A stretch of DNA of 13,927 bases, from the NCBI GenBank assembly GCA_044349205.1, contig JBIKRJ010000045.1, positions 1 through 13,927 of the forward strand. The letters run 5' to 3'. The notes beneath the pieces are model-generated. The model was not told the origin of the DNA. It saw only the letters and a program-made list of their open reading frames with translations, and ran no database searches. Within the stretch, counting starts at the first letter, position 1, and the number at the start of each line of letters is the position of its first letter. The stretch comes from UBA9547 sp044349205 (GTDB lineage Bacteria > Bacteroidota > Bacteroidia > Cytophagales > UBA9547). This document shows positions 13,897-13,927 of this stretch, in pieces. The position numbers were made by a program, and so were the translations under genes.

Positions 13897-13927
13897 TTTT
13901 GCGTTTTCATTTTATTCTATACTTTTG
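13897..13927 (+). promoter_or_regulatory. Complete Bacteroidota-type promoter TTTTG-N18-TACTTTTG
   Basis: TTTTG at 13897-13901 and TACTTTTG at 13920-13927 are separated by 18 nt. This fits the Bacteroidota consensus TTG-N17-23-TAnnTTTG, and it is the only two-part promoter I found in the window. It points out of the right edge, so a gene on the plus strand must begin shortly after. In T9SS loci a porP-type gene is often followed by gldK/porK, which makes that a reasonable guess. Confidence 0.65.

Noticed and set aside
1..13927. CRISPR arrays, tRNA genes, insertion sequences, attachment sites or defence genes
   Set aside because: By eye I found no regularly spaced repeats, tRNA-like folds, transposase motifs or terminal inverted repeats, and nearly all the sequence is explained by core-type genes.

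Overview
The window looks like an ordinary, gene-dense stretch of a Bacteroidota chromosome, moderately AT-rich and perhaps from the Cytophagales/Sphingobacteriales side of the phylum. The evidence is a type IX secretion (T9SS) cargo protease with a C-terminal sorting domain, a PorP/SprF-family protein, a DUF4271 protein next to hemD, a DUF2279 protein, and several promoter -7 elements of the Bacteroidota form TAnnTTTG. I see no tRNA, rRNA, CRISPR array, insertion sequence or phage gene. The placement below phylum level is a guess.

Left part (1-2023). A DUF2279 membrane protein on the minus strand runs off the left edge. Diverging from it are a UbiA-family prenyltransferase and, 6 nt later, a membrane-anchored J-domain protein. 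The J-domain gene meets the next minus-strand gene stop codon to stop codon.

Sulfate activation block (2024-5752). cysQ (minus) diverges from cysC-cysD-cysN (plus). Together they make PAPS from sulfate (ATP sulfurylase CysDN, APS kinase CysC) and clear the by-product PAP (CysQ). No PAPS reductase or sulfite reductase is present, so the block could feed sulfotransferases as well as, or instead of, cysteine synthesis. The cysQ and cysC -7 elements lie back to back in an 87-nt gap.

Middle housekeeping block (5791-8213). A PlsC-type acyltransferase overlaps gatC by 14 nt, and recX follows. recX runs into a convergent PfkB-family kinase with an 11-nt 3' overlap.

Right block (8333-13759). Five same-strand genes are packed with gaps of 3, -4, 10 and 6 nt: an M43 metalloprotease with a T9SS sorting domain, a WecA/TagO-type glycosyl-1-phosphate transferase, a DUF4271 membrane protein, hemD, and a PorP/SprF-family T9SS protein. 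The last 168 nt are AT-rich and noncoding. They end in a complete Bacteroidota-type promoter, TTTTG-N18-TACTTTTG, that must serve a gene outside the window; gldK/porK is a plausible guess. The most interesting hypothesis is that this compact unit ties a T9SS cargo, a lipid-linked glycan initiator (glycolipid anchoring is how T9SS cargo is often retained) and an uncharacterised membrane protein to a T9SS component. I found no clearly novel defence, mobile or RNA system.
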